A DNA stretch of 62,007 bases from Firmicutes bacterium UBA6806 (lineage in GTDB: Bacteria; Bacillota; Clostridia; Peptostreptococcales; Acidaminobacteraceae), in NCBI GenBank assembly GCA_002452745.1, contig DKFC01000033.1, positions 1-62,007 of the forward strand, in the 5' to 3' direction. Below are positions 1-8,380 of this stretch, one piece after another. The position numbers and the translations under genes are program-made. Each line of letters begins with the position of its first letter. Position 1 is the first letter of the stretch. Under the pieces are notes generated by a model. It saw only the letters and a list, made by a program, of their open reading frames with translations. It was not told where the DNA came from and did not search any database.

Positions 1-29
1 CTAAGATAAATTTAGTATACAAGGTGACA

Positions 30-836
30 ATGGAACTTATAAAAAGTTCGCCAATTTTACAGGCGTTGCTCGCTACATTATTTACGTGGTTTGTCACAGC
101 ACTTGGCTCAGCCATGGTTTTCTTCTTTAAGGAAATCAATCGAAAAGTTCTGGATATGATGTTGGGGTTTGCAGCAGGTGTCATGATTGCAGCAAGTTTC
201 TGGTCACTGCTGAATCCTGCAATTGAAATGGCGGAAAGCAGTGGACAGATACCTTGGGTACCAGCAGTGATCGGGTTTATGTCAGGGGGAATTTTCCTCT
301 TTGCAGTGGACAAAATTCTCCCCCATCTTCATAATGGCTTTAGTATGGAAGAGGCAGAAGGGGTTAAGACTAGCTGGCAGAGAAGTGTCCTTCTCGTGTT
401 GGCAATAACCCTTCACAACATTCCTGAGGGTCTTGCAGTGGGAGTAGCATTTGGTGCTCTTGCAGTGGGATTGCCAGAAGCCTCACTTGGTGCGGCGATT
501 GCACTTGCGATTGGGATTGGGATTCAGAATTTCCCAGAGGGTGCAGCTGTTTCGATTCCCCTACGAAGAGAAGGATTCAGCAGAAAAAAAGCTTTTTTGT
601 ATGGTCAGGCATCTGGAATTGTAGAACCCATAGCTGGAGTCATCGGTGCCGCGCTTGTGGTGGTGATGCACACGATATTGCCTTATGCGCTCTCATTTGC
701 AGCCGGGGCTATGATTTTCGTCGTGGTCGAGGAATTGATTCCAGAATCACAGCGGGAAAAGAACACAGATTTGGCCACAATGGGTGCCATGATTGGTTTC
801 TCCGTCATGATGTTGCTCGATGTTGCTCTTGGCTAG
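30..836 (+). CDS. ZIP family metal transporter (GufA/ZupT type)
   Basis: Polytopic membrane protein of about 268 residues that should import divalent metal ions such as zinc, iron or manganese. The two ZIP signature helices are visible: HNIPEG followed by a glycine-rich helix near residues 134-145, and NFPEG near 174, which together supply the metal-binding His, Asn, Pro and Glu. A histidine-bearing loop (LPHLHNG) lies between helices 3 and 4. A GTG in the same frame at 24 overlaps the only Shine-Dalgarno-like AAGGTG, so the ATG at 30 is preferred; spacing is short either way. It lies just upstream of the ndh2-like gene but is separated from it by about 90 bases carrying a promoter. Metal specificity cannot be read from the sequence. 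Confidence 0.9.
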   Translation: MELIKSSPILQALLATLFTWFVTALGSAMVFFFKEINRKVLDMMLGFAAGVMIAASFWSLLNPAIEMAESSGQIPWVPAVIGFMSGGIFLFAVDKILPHLHNGFSMEEAEGVKTSWQRSVLLVLAITLHNIPEGLAVGVAFGALAVGLPEASLGAAIALAIGIGIQNFPEGAAVSIPLRREGFSRKKAFLYGQASGIVEPIAGVIGAALVVVMHTILPYALSFAAGAMIFVVVEELIPESQREKNTDLATMGAMIGFSVMMLLDVALG

Positions 837-901
837 TGCTTGGATGTTGTGCTCAAAAGATGAACAATTTATAATTATTTCAAATTTCATAAAAAACCAA
901 G

Positions 902-929
902 TTACTTAGTCGGATATTTTTGGTATAAT
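902..929 (+). promoter_or_regulatory. Sigma-A-type promoter for the ndh2-like gene
   Basis: TTACTT at 902-907 and a consensus TATAAT at 924-929, 16 bases apart. The ATG at 928 that opens the longest frame lies inside this -10 box, so translation must begin further downstream, at 1021. Confidence 0.65.
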
Positions 930-1020
930 GGTGCTTGAGGATAAGAAATATAAATCTGAGATTATTGGGTCATTTCTTGTTAAATTGATATCAATAATCC
1001 AGAAAGAAATGAGGGAAAGA

Positions 1021-2799
1021 ATGTCAAACAAAAAGAAGGTTTTAATTTTAGGTGGCGGGTATGCTGGAGTTAAAGCTGGGAAGACACTTCATAAGATTTT
1101 TAAATCAAATGAAGAAGTTGAGATCACTTTAATTGATAAGAATCCGTATCATACTCTTATGACGGAACTGCACGAAGTGGCAGGTCATAGGACTGAGCCA
1201 GACTCGATTAGAATTGATTTAAGAACAATTTTCAGCGGAAGAAAGGTAAATGTTGTAACTGACACAGTAGAGAAAATAGACTTCGAAAAGAGAATGGTCA
1301 GTACAAGCAGAAAAGACTTTGGTTTTGATTACCTGATTATTGCGTTTGGATCGAGTATTAATTCATTTGGAATTCCAGGTATTGAAGAAAATTCATTTAC
1401 ACTGTGGTCTTATGATGATGCAATGAAAATTAGACATCATGTTGAAAAAATGTTCCAAATGGCTGCAATTGAAGAAGATGCAGCGACTAGAAAACAACTT
1501 TTAACGTTTGCTGTTGTTGGAGGCGGATTTACTGGTGTCGAAATGGCCGGTGAATTGGGAGAGGCTAAAGAGCATCTATCTGAGAAGTACGGTATTGATA
1601 AAAAGGAAATTACAATTTACAATATTGAGGCCACTTCTAGAATCTTAAACACGCTTAAAGATGACAATCAAGTGAAGAAAGTTGAAAATCGTTTCAAAAA
1701 ACTTGGTATTAGACTCTTAAAAGATGCTGCCATTGTCAAAGTTGATGAGGACAAGTTCGAATTGAAAGATGGCCGTGTTATTGCCTGTAATACTCTAATC
1801 TGGGGTGCAGGTATTAAAGTCAACAATTTTGTCGGTTCTCTGGGCCTTAAAGCTGGTCGTGGCGGAAGGGTTGCAGTTAACGATTTTATGCAAACAGAAG
1901 AATATTCAAATGTCTTTGTCGCTGGCGACAATACGCACTATGAAGATCAAGACGGCATGTTGCCACAGATAGTTGAAGCGGCAGAGCAGTCTGGTCATAC
2001 AGCGGCAGTTAATATAGCAAATTTAATCAACAATCAACCCCTTCACAAACACAAACAAGCCTATCATGGATTCATGGTTTCTGTGGGTTCAAGATATTGT
2101 GTATCTGATAACAATGGTTTAAAATTATCTGGATTTTTCTCTATGCTGGTTAAGCACATGGTTAACTTTTACTATTTGTTTACCGTTAGCGGTGTGGCTC
2201 AGCTGTTTGAATATTGGCGCCATGAATTCTTCCATGTGAAGAATAATCGTTCATTTGTGGGTGGTCATTTTGCGAAGTCGTCCCCTAACTTCTGGCTTGT
2301 GCCTTTTAGAATGTTCTTGGGTGTCATGTGGTTACTTGAAGGGCTCCACAAGATTTCGGACGGATGGTTGATTGAACCGAAGATGTATGCCTCCGATGCA
2401 GTTACACAGGCAAGTGAAGCAGTCGAAGAGGTAGCAGCACAGGCTCAACCGCTTCTTAAAGAAATTCCTGGTGTTGTTCAATGGGCTATTGATAACATCG
2501 TTGCGCCACATGCAGTTGTATTCCAGACATTTATGGTATTTGCAGAAATTGCGTTTGGATTGATGCTCATCGTTGGTCTATTTACATTTATATCTGCAAT
2601 TGCAACAACTGGTATGACTGTGGCAATTACATTGACAGGAATGTCAGATGCTTCAATTCTGTGGTATTTCTTCGGTGGCATAGCGATGATTGCTGGTGCC
2701 GGAAGCACATTCGGATTGGATTACTACATCTTGCCGCCACTTAAGAAATGGTGGAAGAATACGGCATTTGCTAGGAAATCTTATTTGTATTTCCACTGA
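1021..2799 (+). CDS. ndh2: Type II NADH dehydrogenase with C-terminal membrane domain (Ndh2-like)
   Basis: FAD-dependent NADH:quinone oxidoreductase of 592 residues. The N-terminal part has the FAD-binding GGGYAGV (about residues 10-16), the NAD-binding VVGGGFTGVEMAG (about 164-176) and the late flavin motif FVAGD (about 295). Ordinary NDH-2 proteins are near 400 residues; this one adds about 170 with hydrophobic, DoxX-like segments (from about residue 423), as in Listeria Ndh2 of extracellular electron transfer. It should pass electrons from NADH to a membrane quinone. The start at 1021 follows GAGGGA with good spacing. A hairpin at 2825-2856 separates it from the NusG-II gene. The family call is firm; the electron-transfer role is inferred from the four-gene neighbourhood. 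Confidence 0.88.
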   Translation: MSNKKKVLILGGGYAGVKAGKTLHKIFKSNEEVEITLIDKNPYHTLMTELHEVAGHRTEPDSIRIDLRTIFSGRKVNVVTDTVEKIDFEKRMVSTSRKDFGFDYLIIAFGSSINSFGIPGIEENSFTLWSYDDAMKIRHHVEKMFQMAAIEEDAATRKQLLTFAVVGGGFTGVEMAGELGEAKEHLSEKYGIDKKEITIYNIEATSRILNTLKDDNQVKKVENRFKKLGIRLLKDAAIVKVDEDKFELKDGRVIACNTLIWGAGIKVNNFVGSLGLKAGRGGRVAVNDFMQTEEYSNVFVAGDNTHYEDQDGMLPQIVEAAEQSGHTAAVNIANLINNQPLHKHKQAYHGFMVSVGSRYCVSDNNGLKLSGFFSMLVKHMVNFYYLFTVSGVAQLFEYWRHEFFHVKNNRSFVGGHFAKSSPNFWLVPFRMFLGVMWLLEGLHKISDGWLIEPKMYASDAVTQASEAVEEVAAQAQPLLKEIPGVVQWAIDNIVAPHAVVFQTFMVFAEIAFGLMLIVGLFTFISAIATTGMTVAITLTGMSDASILWYFFGGIAMIAGAGSTFGLDYYILPPLKKWWKNTAFARKSYLYFH

Positions 2800-2824
2800 T
2801 AACAAATCAATTAACAGTAAATAT

Positions 2825-2856
2825 AAATCGTACCCGCATTTTGCGGGTACGATTTT
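2825..2856 (+). terminator. Hairpin between ndh2 and the eetA-like gene
   Basis: A perfect stem of about 13 base pairs with a short T loop, followed by TTTT. It ends only 26 bases before the next start codon and no good promoter lies in between, so it probably acts as a partial terminator that lowers expression of the downstream genes. Confidence 0.7.
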
Positions 2857-2882
2857 CTAACGAATAATTTAATGAGGCTTTC

Positions 2883-3263
2883 ATGAAGAGAAATGATATA
2901 ATTCTGATTGTGGTGGTACTAATTCTCGGCGGGCTGTCTTATGCAGTCATGAACCTGATAGGCAAACCGTCAGGCAGTGATGTCAAGGTGGTTATTAAGC
3001 ACAGAGGTGAAGTGATTCAGGAAATCCCCTTTGACGAACAAACAGATGAAGTCTATACGATGCAGGAAGATGACGAATTAAATGTCGTCACAGTTAAAGA
3101 TGGAAAAGTGGCTATTACTGAAGCGAATTGTAGAGATTTGGTATGTGTCAAAACAGGTGAAATATCTGAGCCAGGGGAGATTATCGTCTGCTTGCCGCAT
3201 CAGTTTACTGTGGAAATCGTCTCTGATGAAAATGTAAGCGAATTGGATGATATTGCGGAGTAA
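2883..3263 (+). CDS. eetA: NusG domain II-containing protein (EetA-like)
   Basis: Small protein of 126 residues with one N-terminal membrane helix (about residues 6-25) and a C-terminal extracytoplasmic NusG-domain-II fold. The family's cysteine pattern is present (CRDLVC about residues 80-85, then VCLPH about 104-108). Proteins of this family sit next to Gx transporters in many Firmicutes and correspond to EetA of the Listeria electron-transfer locus; their biochemical role is unknown. Shine-Dalgarno GAGG lies 7 bases before the ATG. Two bases separate it from the next gene, so the two are surely co-transcribed. Confidence 0.85.
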   Translation: MKRNDIILIVVVLILGGLSYAVMNLIGKPSGSDVKVVIKHRGEVIQEIPFDEQTDEVYTMQEDDELNVVTVKDGKVAITEANCRDLVCVKTGEISEPGEIIVCLPHQFTVEIVSDENVSELDDIAE

Positions 3264-3265
3264 AT

Positions 3266-3793
3266 ATGAATAATTACAATCGAAGTTTTGATACCAGAAA
3301 ATTGGTGTTAATATCTGTTCTTGTAGCTCAGGGAATGGTACTCGGATATATAGAGAAGATGCTTCCCTTGCCGTTTATTGTTCCAGGGGCAAAATTGGGA
3401 CTGGCAAATATAATCACACTTACAGCAATTTACTTTTTAACCTTTAGGGAATCGACATCTGTTGTTTTGTTAAGGGTTATTCTGACAGCTGTTACTTTTG
3501 GTTCACTGTCGAGTTTTCTTTATAGTTTGTCAGGGGGAATCCTTAGCCTAATTGCAATGGCAGCCGTTCTCAAGGTTTTTAAGGATGAGCTGAGTTTAAT
3601 CAGTGTGAGTATTATTGGTTCAATTTGCCATAATATCGGTCAGCTGTTGGTGGCTGCTTTTATCATCCATAATGTGTTGATATTTACGTATTTACCGATA
3701 CTGTTGATTGTTGCAGTTCCAACGGGAATATTTGTCGGATTGGTGGCACGTGTTCTCATTCAATACCTTAAAAAGACTAATTTTGTTCAATAA
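3266..3793 (+). CDS. eetB: Gx transporter family membrane protein (EetB-like; heptaprenyl diphosphate synthase component I family)
   Basis: Hydrophobic protein of 175 residues with about five membrane helices. The N-terminal region, with a proline-rich LPFIVPGAKLGLAN loop, is typical of the Hpre_diP_synt_I (Gx transporter) family. Despite the old name, the protein looks like a membrane transporter component rather than an enzyme. It lies between the NusG-II gene and a polyprenyl synthetase, the arrangement of eetA-eetB-dmkB in Listeria. Function is inferred from this context. Confidence 0.82.
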   Translation: MNNYNRSFDTRKLVLISVLVAQGMVLGYIEKMLPLPFIVPGAKLGLANIITLTAIYFLTFRESTSVVLLRVILTAVTFGSLSSFLYSLSGGILSLIAMAAVLKVFKDELSLISVSIIGSICHNIGQLLVAAFIIHNVLIFTYLPILLIVAVPTGIFVGLVARVLIQYLKKTNFVQ

Positions 3794-3813
3794 GAGAACT
3801 TCAAGGAGGTAAA

Positions 3814-4773
3814 ATGTCCTTTATACTATCAGTGGGAGAAAATCAAACTGAATTTAATGATAGTATTCAAAGTGAACTGGCTGAAGTCAAGAAGTTGATA
3901 CATGTGCATACTCGGTCTAAATTCAAAGATGTTCAAAAGATTGTAACCGATGTCATGCAAAATGAGGGGAAAATGCTAAGGCCTTATCTTGTGATCTTAG
4001 GTGCAAACTTTGGGCGATATGAACGAGAGCGCCATGTGAAGTTGGCTGGTGCAGTTGAAATTCTGCATATGGCAACACTTGTGCATGATGATATAATTGA
4101 CGAGGCGAAGCTCAGGAGAAATCAGGCGTCTATCCAGAGTAAATATGGAAAGGATATGGCGGTGTATACAGGCGATTATCTGTTGTCCAAGTCTATTAGC
4201 ATATTAAACGGGGATAGCTTTAACGCAGAGAATTCAAGGCGTTTATCAGAAGCGATTGCCCAAATTTGTGAAAGTGAGCTGATGCAATATCAAAATAGAT
4301 TTAGGGCATTGAGCATAAAGAACTATTTGAGAGTGATTTCTGGAAAGACAGCGGCTCTATTTGCTGTGAGCCTATACGTGGGAGCAGTTGAATCAGGCTG
4401 TGATGAGAATCTTTCAAAGATGCTTGGACGAATTGGCTATGAGCTGGGGATGGCATTTCAGATTATTGATGATATCCTTGATTTTGATATTAATCAAAGC
4501 AAAGTGGGCAAGAGTACGATGAGTGATTTTATAAATGGCTATTATACGATTCCTATTTTATTGGCACTCCAAAAGGGAACTGGCAATGTGGATAGCCTGT
4601 CGAAAGAGGCCATGATGGATTTTGTCAAGGCCAATCGAGGACTTGACAGCGCCAGAGAACTTGCTCATAAATACACTGAAAGAGCGTTTAAGAGAATTGA
4701 CTTATTACCTGACTGTGATGCAAAGGCAGTGTTGAATTTATTTGCCAAGAAGCTAGTTGACAGGGAATATTAA
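3814..4773 (+). CDS. Polyprenyl diphosphate synthase (DmkB/HepT-like)
   Basis: Trans-isoprenyl diphosphate synthase of 319 residues that extends an allylic diphosphate with isopentenyl diphosphate, giving the long side chain of a quinone. Both aspartate-rich motifs are visible: HDDIIDEAKLRR (about residues 90-101) and IIDDILDF (about 222-229), the latter followed by a conserved lysine. A strong AAGGAGG precedes the ATG. Its position after the eetA/eetB-like genes suggests it makes the side chain of a dedicated demethylmenaquinone, the role of DmkB in Listeria. A general heptaprenyl diphosphate synthase is the alternative. Confidence 0.88.
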   Translation: MSFILSVGENQTEFNDSIQSELAEVKKLIHVHTRSKFKDVQKIVTDVMQNEGKMLRPYLVILGANFGRYERERHVKLAGAVEILHMATLVHDDIIDEAKLRRNQASIQSKYGKDMAVYTGDYLLSKSISILNGDSFNAENSRRLSEAIAQICESELMQYQNRFRALSIKNYLRVISGKTAALFAVSLYVGAVESGCDENLSKMLGRIGYELGMAFQIIDDILDFDINQSKVGKSTMSDFINGYYTIPILLALQKGTGNVDSLSKEAMMDFVKANRGLDSARELAHKYTERAFKRIDLLPDCDAKAVLNLFAKKLVDREY

Positions 4774-4779
4774 ATAGTG

Positions 4780-4821
4780 AAAAAGCAGTATCGCATGGGT
4801 TTCAAGCGATGCTGCTTTTTT
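4780..4821. terminator. Bidirectional intrinsic terminator
   Basis: Stem of about 14 base pairs with one mismatch (AAAAGCAG against CTGCTTTT at the base), with A and T tracts on the two sides. It lies between the convergent polyprenyl synthetase and methionine sulfoxide reductase genes. Confidence 0.8.
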
Positions 4822-4829
4822 AATGATTT

Positions 4830-5324
4830 TTATTTGGGCCACTGGATTGCATTGGAAAGATATGCTGCAATTGTTTCGAGTCCGAGTTTATCAGCATCTG
4901 AAAATCTTCCGATTTCAGGACTGTCTATGTCTAAGACGCCAATGAGCTGTCCGTTTTGAACCAACGGAATGACGATTTCGCTATTGGAAAATAAATCACA
5001 AGCGATATGTCCTGGAAACTGATGAACATCTTCAACGACAATAGTCTTTAAAGTTTCAGCACTGGTGCCACAAACGCCTTTTCCCATTTCAATGCAAGTT
5101 ACAGCTGGTTTGCCCCAAAATGGCCCTAATTTAAGCTGCTGATTACGATAGAGATAGAACCCAGCCCAGTTTAAATCATGGAGCAGGAACCCAATGGCAG
5201 CAGCAGAATTGGCGGCGTTTGCCACCCAGTCTTCTTCGCCTTCGAGCAGCGTTTTGATTGTATCGAGCATATAGGGATAAAGTGTGCTGGGTTCCTTGCT
5301 GGAACACGGATAAATACAAGCCAT
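4830..5324 (-). CDS. msrC: Free methionine-(R)-sulfoxide reductase (GAF domain, YebR/MsrC type)
   Basis: Single-GAF-domain enzyme of 164 residues that reduces free L-methionine-(R)-sulfoxide. The three family cysteines are present: C77 and C85 in CIEMGKGVCG and C109 in GHIACD, followed by the conserved SNSEIVIPL strand. The longest frame starts at a TTG at 5339, but GAGGAGG lies inside that extension, so the ATG at 5324 is the start. Transcribed alone, convergent with the quinone-synthesis gene. Function is well supported by motif and length. Confidence 0.9.
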   Translation of the reverse strand: MACIYPCSSKEPSTLYPYMLDTIKTLLEGEEDWVANAANSAAAIGFLLHDLNWAGFYLYRNQQLKLGPFWGKPAVTCIEMGKGVCGTSAETLKTIVVEDVHQFPGHIACDLFSNSEIVIPLVQNGQLIGVLDIDSPEIGRFSDADKLGLETIAAYLSNAIQWPK

Positions 5325-5369
5325 ATGTTGCCTCCTCAATCTATTTAGTCTTTCGAATTATCTCGTTAT

Positions 5370-5398
5370 AGTATAAACGAAATTGTCCTTTGATTCAA
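5370..5398 (-). promoter_or_regulatory. Promoter for the methionine sulfoxide reductase gene
   Basis: On the minus strand TTGAAT (5393-5398) and TATACT (5370-5375) are separated by 17 bases. The region also holds the opposing promoter of the MFS gene (TATAAT at 5456-5461 with a weak TTTCGC 16 bases upstream). Confidence 0.6.
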
Positions 5399-5478
5399 CT
5401 GTGAGTGTGATTGCAACAGTCGTCAATTTAATCTTTCGCATTTCGAAATATATGATATAATGATTTGGGGGTAGTCAT

Positions 5479-6726
5479 ATGAGAGGCCTTGTATTGAATT
5501 ACAGAGATTACTTTAAATCCAGTCATAAAAATATTCGAGTTTATTTGGCAATCATGCTCTTTGCAACAGTTTCAGTTGCGGCATATGATGTGCTTTTGAG
5601 CATCTATTTAAAACATATTGGATTTACCGAAGAAATCGTTGGGAGAATTCTCTCTCTTAGAACTATGGGCATTGCCTTGGGGGCTGTTCCCATGGCAATG
5701 GTGGCAGAGCGCTACAGTAAGAAAAAAGCTTTGAAGGCTGGGTTGATTATCATGCTCTTTTGCGGCATGGCGATGATTAACTTAAAGTCGCTATTTATGA
5801 TGGAGGCAGCTGCAATTGTATTTGGAATTGGACATGCTACGCTGATGGTATTGCAAGCCCCGATTCTATATGAAAATTCTTCAGACTCACATAAAGTAAC
5901 TGCTTTTAGTATGGCGTTCGTCATACAAAATGTCGCCATGGTACTCAGCAGTTTTTTTCTCGGGCATCTATCAGGTGCTTTGGCGCAACAGTTTAATCAG
6001 ACCACTGGAAACTTAATTGTCTTAAACTTTGCAACGCTATTAATCGTGCTTCCCATTGTGATGACATCCTATTTCTCAGGTGAATCCATGACAGCTCAAA
6101 AGAACGATGTTGGAACAAGACATCAGAACATTGCAGGATATCGAAGTGTTTTGAAGGGAAGGGCACTGGCCTATTTGCTTCAAGTGGCACTTGTGGGTGT
6201 TGGTGCTGGGATGATTGTCCCCTTTTTTAGCATGTATTTGAAGTATTCGCTTGAGATATCAGATGGTGTAGTTGGAACGATTATGTCCATCAGTCAAATA
6301 GGAACGATTATAGGAGGACTGTTGGTACCAGCTATTTCAAAGAGATTTGGTCAGGTTAAAACAGTTATTATCTGTCAGTTGATGTCGATTCCGTTTTTAA
6401 TTTCGATCTCCTTGCCACAGGGCATTACACTGATTACTATATCCTTTTTCTTCAGATCATCGCTGATGAACATGGCAAGTCCGATTATAAGGAGTTTGTC
6501 AATGGAGATTATAGACAAGTCTGAACGGACTTACATGAGCAGTCTCGTGTCGCTGACGAATAATATGTTTAGAGCTATTGGAATTTATTTGGGTGGCATT
6601 ATTATGTATACAGTTGGGTATAATGCCCCTTATTATTTGACGATTTTGTGCTATCTATTGGGAACCTTTGTGATTTATAAAGTCTTTGGTGAAATGGAAG
6701 ATCCAGTGACATCTCAAAGCCAATAA
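5479..6726 (+). CDS. MFS transporter
   Basis: Integral membrane protein of 415 residues with about 12 predicted helices in two halves. The cytoplasmic loop between helices 2 and 3 reads AERYSKKKAL, a motif-A-like feature of the major facilitator superfamily. Shine-Dalgarno GGGGGT lies upstream of the ATG. It stands alone between a divergent and a convergent gene. The substrate cannot be deduced; drug or metabolite efflux is the usual role of similar clostridial proteins. Confidence 0.8.
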   Translation: MRGLVLNYRDYFKSSHKNIRVYLAIMLFATVSVAAYDVLLSIYLKHIGFTEEIVGRILSLRTMGIALGAVPMAMVAERYSKKKALKAGLIIMLFCGMAMINLKSLFMMEAAAIVFGIGHATLMVLQAPILYENSSDSHKVTAFSMAFVIQNVAMVLSSFFLGHLSGALAQQFNQTTGNLIVLNFATLLIVLPIVMTSYFSGESMTAQKNDVGTRHQNIAGYRSVLKGRALAYLLQVALVGVGAGMIVPFFSMYLKYSLEISDGVVGTIMSISQIGTIIGGLLVPAISKRFGQVKTVIICQLMSIPFLISISLPQGITLITISFFFRSSLMNMASPIIRSLSMEIIDKSERTYMSSLVSLTNNMFRAIGIYLGGIIMYTVGYNAPYYLTILCYLLGTFVIYKVFGEMEDPVTSQSQ

Positions 6727-6730
6727 ATAT

Positions 6731-6760
6731 AAAAAATAACCGCATATGCGGTTATTTTTT
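6731..6760. terminator. Bidirectional terminator, perfect palindrome
   Basis: AAAAAATAACCGCA and its exact complement form a hairpin with A and T tracts at the base, serving both the MFS gene and the convergent greA. Confidence 0.85.
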
Positions 6761-6761
6761 A

Positions 6762-7223
6762 TTAGAATACTTCTAAAACTTCAATGCTAACATTTCCGTT
6801 TGGTGAAGTGTATTCAACTTTGTCTCCTGCTCGTTTACCCATAATTGCAGATCCAATAGGCGATTCATTGGAAATCTTGTTCTCGAGTGGATCGGACTCA
6901 ATTTTGGTGACAACTTCAATGGTCTCAACATCCTGTGTATCTAAATATTTAATCTTTACAGTTGAATTGATGCTGACGGCATCTTTTTCTAATGATTCCT
7001 GAACCAATTCGTAGCTGTCGAGGATTTCTTTAAGTTTAATAATATCAGTTTCATTATGAGATTGAGCTTCTCTTGCTGCATGATACTCAGCGTTCTCAGA
7101 CAGGTCACCAAATTCACGGGCATGTTTAATCTCTTCTGAGATTTCATGTCTCTTAAGAATCAAGTCATCGTATTCTTGCTGTAGTTTAGCTAGCGCAGCT
7201 TCAGTTAATAAAGTTTTTTTCAT
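6762..7223 (-). CDS. greA: Transcription elongation factor GreA
   Basis: Protein of 153 residues, close to the usual 155-160, that rescues backtracked RNA polymerase by stimulating transcript cleavage. The N-terminal coiled coil carries the acidic tip GDLSENAEY (about residues 40-48) that enters the secondary channel; the C-terminal FKBP-like domain contains the expected SPIGSAIMGKRAGDKVEYTSPNG stretch in two parts. Shine-Dalgarno GGGGAGA lies upstream of the ATG, and a TATAAT on the minus strand lies at 7255-7260. Confidence 0.96.
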   Translation of the reverse strand: MKKTLLTEAALAKLQQEYDDLILKRHEISEEIKHAREFGDLSENAEYHAAREAQSHNETDIIKLKEILDSYELVQESLEKDAVSINSTVKIKYLDTQDVETIEVVTKIESDPLENKISNESPIGSAIMGKRAGDKVEYTSPNGNVSIEVLEVF

Positions 7224-7371
7224 ACCGCCATCTCCCCTAAAGTAGTTTGAACATATTATATCTTATCAAATTGCAAGTTATTTGTAAATTACAATTTTTT
7301 GAACAATATCTATTTCTTTTTTGAGGCCACTTGTTATAATGGTTAATGAGGCTATTAAGAGAGGTGTTGTG

Positions 7372-8289
7372 ATGCAAGGTATTTTGGAACAATTGATTTT
7401 GGAGAACAAAGCCATTACAAAAATGGGAAAGGTAGCTGATTATATTCCAGAACTCAGCAAGGCGCAGGCAGATGCGCTGGGGGTGACGATTTATGACGTG
7501 CATGGGAATTTATATCAGGCAGGAGATGCGCTGGACAAGTTCACGATTCAAAGTATTTCCAAACCCTTAGTGCTGTTGTTGGCACTACTGGATAATGGAG
7601 AGGACAGGGTTTTTAGCAAGGTTGGTAAAGAGCCAACTGGCGATCCATTCAACTCAATCGTGAGACTTGAAACCTTTAACGAACACAAGCCATTAAACCC
7701 GATGATTAATGCAGGAGCAATATCTGTTTCAGCTTTGATACATGGAAATTCTGCCGAGGAGAGAGCGACAAGAATTTTGAATTTTATACGGGAAATAGCT
7801 AGAAATGATTCATTAGAGGTAAATCGAGCTGTATATGAATCCGAATCGAGAACGGGGAATCGCAATCGGTCTATGGCGTATTTTTTAAAGGACTTTGGAA
7901 ATATTGAAATTGATGTGGAAGAAGCGCTGGAAGTTTACTTCAAACAGTGTTCAATTGAAATTTCCACAAGAGAACTCGCTTATATTGGAGCTGTGCTGTC
8001 CAGAAACGGAAGGGATATTATCAGCAACAAGCAAGTTATTCCAGAGAGATACTGTCATATTGTGAAATCGTATATGGCAACCTGCGGCATGTACGACGGA
8101 TCGGGAGAATTCGCCATAAATGTCGGCATTCCAGCTAAGAGCGGTGTTGGTGGAGGAATCATGTGCACTGTGTTTAATCGGATGGGAATCGGTGTTTTTG
8201 GTCCAGCTCTCGATTCGAAGGGAAACAGCATTGCAGGAATCAAAATCCTAGAAGCGCTTTCAAGAGAATTTACGATGTCAATTTACTAG
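7372..8289 (+). CDS. glsA: Glutaminase A
   Basis: Serine-dependent beta-lactamase-fold enzyme of 305 residues that hydrolyses glutamine to glutamate and ammonia. The catalytic SISK (about residues 62-65), the following NAGAI and the late PAKSGVGGGI are all present. The open frame begins at 7321, but a TATAAT at 7335-7340 lies within it; the ATG at 7372 follows AGAGAGGTG and gives the normal family length. A glutamine synthetase is encoded at 27024-28934, so the organism can run the reaction both ways. Confidence 0.95.
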   Translation: MQGILEQLILENKAITKMGKVADYIPELSKAQADALGVTIYDVHGNLYQAGDALDKFTIQSISKPLVLLLALLDNGEDRVFSKVGKEPTGDPFNSIVRLETFNEHKPLNPMINAGAISVSALIHGNSAEERATRILNFIREIARNDSLEVNRAVYESESRTGNRNRSMAYFLKDFGNIEIDVEEALEVYFKQCSIEISTRELAYIGAVLSRNGRDIISNKQVIPERYCHIVKSYMATCGMYDGSGEFAINVGIPAKSGVGGGIMCTVFNRMGIGVFGPALDSKGNSIAGIKILEALSREFTMSIY

Positions 8290-8304
8290 TAACATCAACG
8301 CGTT

Positions 8305-8338
8305 AAAAAACATTCCACTGTGAGAGGGATGTTTTTTT
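8305..8338 (+). terminator. Intrinsic terminator after glsA
   Basis: Stem of about 12 base pairs (AAAAAACATTCC against GGGATGTTTTTT, one G-T pair) followed by T residues. A TATAAT for the next gene begins immediately after it at 8341. Confidence 0.8.
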
Positions 8339-8380
8339 GCTATAATAGATTCAGAATGTAAAGTGGGGTATATAGGAAAT

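Noticed and set aside
4777..4959. 60-residue open frame after the polyprenyl synthetase
   Set aside because: It lies over the terminator hairpin and the 3-prime end of the opposite-strand msrC gene.
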